NCBI GenBank assembly: GCA_022578965.1
Contig: MU400816.1
Coordinates: 1 to 36,844, forward strand
Length of the DNA stretch: 36,844 nt
Direction: 5' to 3'
Source of the DNA: Xylaria sp. FL1777
Lineage: Eukaryota > Ascomycota > Sordariomycetes > Xylariales > Xylariaceae
Numbering within the stretch: the stretch's first letter is position 1; every line of letters begins with the position of its first letter. Below, piece by piece: positions 34,893 through 36,844 of this stretch. The notes below the pieces were generated by a model that saw only the letters and a list, made by a program, of their open reading frames with translations, did not search any database and was not told the origin of the DNA. The position numbers and the translations under genes were made by a program.

Positions 34893-35386
34893 TATTATAA
34901 AATTAGCACAGAAGTAACTTTTAAAGCAGCTTAATGCTTTTATATATATTATGTATTTTTTTTTTTGCTAGCTAAAGCTAAAGTTATATAATAATTTATT
35001 TAGCTTATTAAGCTTATAATAATTTAAAGTTTACTAAGCTTATAGTAATTTAAAGCTTATTAAGCTTATAATAATTTAGTGCTTATTAAACTTGCAGTAA
35101 TTTAAAAGAAATTATTATTTTTTTTACCTTTTCTTTGTTTATATAATTATATATTTTTTATATTTAGTTATTTATTTAGTTTTAGTTCTTTAGCTATTAA
35201 TTTTTTATAACTGCTAAGCATTAATATATTTATTACTTTTAATTCTTTAAAACCTTTATTAATGCATAGTAATAAAAGTATTCCGAAAACTTTCTTAACG
35301 GATTACTGTTAAGGATTCTATTGTTATTTACAAATCAAGACCTTAAAAGCAAACCTGTTATATTAATGTATAATAAGTTTGTTACA
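34893..35386 (+). repeat. A2 3' LTR
   Basis: 494 bp, ending GTTTGTTACA, which keeps the ancestral CA terminus. The palindrome at 35350-35381 retains CCTGTTATA on one arm. Differences from the 5' LTR are nearly all transitions. Confidence 0.94.
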
Positions 35387-35391
35387 AATAA
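35387..35391. repeat. Target-site duplication AATAA, right of A2
   Basis: Pairs with 27770-27774; the Copia B LTR resumes at 35392. Confidence 0.93.
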
Positions 35392-35615
35392 TCTTTATAT
35401 TATAAGCTGTTTATATTTTATATGTTTAAAAAAAAAAAGGTTTATATAAAGCAAAAGTTCTTTTTTATATATAAGAACTTTGTTAGTATATAAGCTAAGC
35501 TAACATTAAAATTACTTTAGTTTATGCAATAGCTTTTGCATAAAGTGGTTTTTATGTAAAACTTATTATATGTATTATATATAAAAGTTATAACTAATAA
35601 CTAGTTATTTTAATA
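35392..35615 (-). repeat. Copia B right LTR, second fragment
   Basis: 224 bp homologous to 12981-13205, ending TTTTAATA (CA to TA). Together with 27713-27774 it rebuilds a 286-bp LTR. It has lost C/G at positions the left LTR keeps, for example TAACATTAAAATT here against TAACACCAAGATT there. Confidence 0.9.
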
Positions 35616-35620
35616 AATTT
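35616..35620. repeat. Target-site duplication AATTT, right flank of Copia B
   Basis: Pairs with 12914-12918. Confidence 0.88.
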
Positions 35621-35920
35621 AGCTATTATTTATTAAAAGAACTTAAAGTAGCTAAGTTTTAACTATAAAGTACTAAAAATTATAATTAATTTAAAGGCAA
35701 TTTTGCAAAAATACTTAAAAAAAGCAAAAAAATAAAACTAGCTTAAATTAAACAAAAATAAAGTAGCTATAAAAACAAAAGCTATTATTATAAAAATATA
35801 TACGTTTTATATATTTAGCAAGCTAAATAATGCTTTTAATTTTTTAATTTAATAATTAATAAAAATAACAAATAAAATAATGCTTAAAAAAACTATAAAA
35901 AAAAAACACTAAGTATTACT
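35621..35920 (+). pseudogene. LINE D ORF2, part 2 (after the endonuclease motif)
   Basis: Joining ...AGT AAT TT to A GCT ATT here continues the LINE ORF2 frame for 100 codons with only RIP-type stops (TAA/TAG at Gln/Trp-like positions). The reading includes a YKVLKIIINLKA stretch resembling the SDHxPI...L end of the endonuclease domain, and a basic KKAKKQNQLKLNKNK segment like the linker before RT. It ends at 35920, where A3 inserts. RT is not in the window. Confidence 0.8.
35916..35920. repeat. Expected target-site duplication TTACT, left of A3
   Basis: The 5 bp abutting the A3 LTR. The partner copy lies beyond the window, so this is a prediction. Confidence 0.4.
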
Positions 35921-36414
35921 TATAACAAACCTATTATATATTAATATAATAGGTTTGCTTTTAAGGTCTTAATTTGCAAGTAATAATAAGATCTTTAATA
36001 GTAGTTCGTTAAGAAAGTTTTTAAAGTATTTTTACTATTATGCATTAATAAAAGTTTTAAAGAATTAAAAGTAATAAATATATTAGTGCTTAGCAGTTAT
36101 AAAAAATTAATAACTAAAAAACTAAAACTAAATAAGTAACTAAATATAAAAAGTATATAATTATATAAACAAAAAAAAAGTAAAAAAAGTAATAACTTTT
36201 TTTAAATTACTATAAGTTTAATAAGCATTAAATTATTATAAGCTTAATAAGCTTTAAATTATTATAAGCTTAATAAGCTTTAAATTATTATAAGCTTAAT
36301 AAGCTAAATAAATTATTATATAACTTTAGTTTTAACTAGCAAAAAAAAAAATACAAAGTATATATAAAAGCATTAAGCTGCTTTAAAAGTTACTTTTATA
36401 CTAATTTTATAATA
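35921..36414 (-). repeat. A3 LTR (3' LTR in sense)
   Basis: 494 bp with the palindrome at 35926-35957 and four 26-bp units. It appears more decayed than the A1 LTR in the repeat units (AAATTATTATAAGC) and at the terminus (TAATA for TAACA). It is followed at 36415 by TTATTTCTTTTTTT, the complement of the polypurine tract. Confidence 0.94.
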
Positions 36415-36844
36415 TTATTTCTTTTTTTTTAAAATTGTTGTTTTAACAATTTTCCGTAAATATTTTTTTTTTCTTTTTTTTTTATATGCTACAATATTAA
36501 AGCATATTAAAAAAACTAACCGCTTATTTAAAACAAAGCAAAAATTCGTTTTTGCTTTTTTTATTAATTTTACTAGCTATAAAGTTATGCTTTATTTTTG
36601 CTGCTTTAATTAATTATTAACGTATAAAATAACAAATAATATATTTTATTGTTTTAAATGTATATATATTAGTTATTTTTGTAATAAATTAAAAGTTTTA
36701 ATTAATTTAATTAATAATATAGTTTTTAAATACTATTGTTTTAAAAAAAAAAAAAAGCAAGCAAAGCAATAGTTACTTTTAGTTTAAAAAAAATTAAAAC
36801 AAGCTTAAAATAGCTTTAATTTTATTTTAAGCAAGTTAGCTTAG
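35921..36844 (-). mobile_element. Ty3/Gypsy element A3, start only
   Basis: Fourth copy of family A. It begins with a complete 494-bp LTR, then the polypurine tract and 3' untranslated interval in the same arrangement as A1 from 17518 onward. Sense is minus, so this is the 3' end of the element; pol lies to the right of the window. It is inserted in LINE D ORF2. Confidence 0.93.

Larger units (their letters stand above)
27775..35386 (+). mobile_element. Full-length Ty3/Gypsy chromodomain element A2, inside the Copia B LTR
   Basis: 7612 bp with two 494-bp LTRs and a perfect AATAA duplication. This plus-strand copy is the easiest to read: 5' LTR, 187-nt leader, gag start at 28456, RT about 31440-32060, RNase H about 32250-32600, integrase core 33213-33530, chromodomain 34062-34235, polypurine tract and 3' LTR. 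A C-terminal chromodomain places it in the chromovirus clade of Gypsy elements, common in fungi. It is 89 bp shorter than A1 through scattered small indels. Confidence 0.95.
12919..35615 (-). mobile_element. Ty1/Copia retrotransposon B, interrupted by A1 and A2
   Basis: B is bounded by two LTRs of 287 and 286 bp (12919-13205; 27713-27774 joined to 35392-35615) and by AATTT duplications. Subtracting A1 and A2 with their extra duplications leaves about 7.4 kb, a normal Copia length. Sense is minus. RT (QTDDT-type active site) and RNase H read on the minus strand between 16 and 14.6 kb, and the LTR nearest RNase H (12919-13205) is the 3' LTR. A1 splits the pol interior, and A2 splits the 5' LTR after its leftmost 62 bp in window orientation. 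The LTRs start TG and end CA in the left copy; in the right copy both ends have become TA. Confidence 0.9.

Noticed and set aside
1..36844. Naturally AT-rich genome (apicomplexan, organelle or endosymbiont)
   Set aside because: No intact genes, saturating transitions inside recognisable fungal-type retroelements, and stops exactly at Gln/Trp codons indicate RIP rather than genome-wide AT bias.

Overview
The window is a gene-free, extremely AT-rich block (by eye roughly 10-20% G+C, varying line to line) made almost entirely of dead retrotransposons. Their C:G pairs have been converted to T:A, as repeat-induced point mutation (RIP) does. A chromodomain-type Ty3/Gypsy family, a fungal-type Ty1/Copia element, a second Gypsy element and a Tad1-like LINE occur together. 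With the saturating transitions this points to an AT isochore of a filamentous ascomycete. No host gene, tRNA, rRNA or CRISPR array is supported. The short open frames present are by-products of base composition.

Layout. (1) 1-5601: Gypsy family A, copy A0, minus strand, cut by the window edge inside integrase, with its 494-bp-class LTR at 5134-5601. (2) 5602-about 7640: unassigned relic, probably coding on the plus strand. (3) About 7640-10798: Gypsy family C, minus strand, RT through integrase readable, no LTR found. (4) 10799-12918: a T33 tract, a less-mutated island, then the 5' part of LINE D (plus strand: ORF1 with zinc knuckles, ORF2 endonuclease). (5) 12919-35615: Copia element B, minus strand, inserted in LINE D and itself carrying two family A insertions: A1 (17518-25218, minus) in its interior and A2 (27775-35386, plus) inside its right LTR. 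(6) 35621-35920: LINE D ORF2 resumes in frame. (7) 35921-36844: start of copy A3, which interrupts LINE D again.

The nesting is supported by three perfect 5-bp target-site duplications: TTATA for A1, AATAA for A2, AATTT for B. Two independent checks agree. B's uninterrupted left LTR gives the empty site for A2, and the LINE reading frame joins exactly across B once one AATTT copy is removed. The order of insertion is D, then B, then A1 and A2; A3 also postdates D.

All elements are inactivated by transitions. RT aspartates have become Asn in A, B and C. Integrase acidic residues are lost in A, and two of three in C. The LINE endonuclease Asp is Asn. Surviving cytosines lie almost always after a purine, so the mutator seems to have had a strong 5'-pyrimidine preference in addition to the usual CpA bias.
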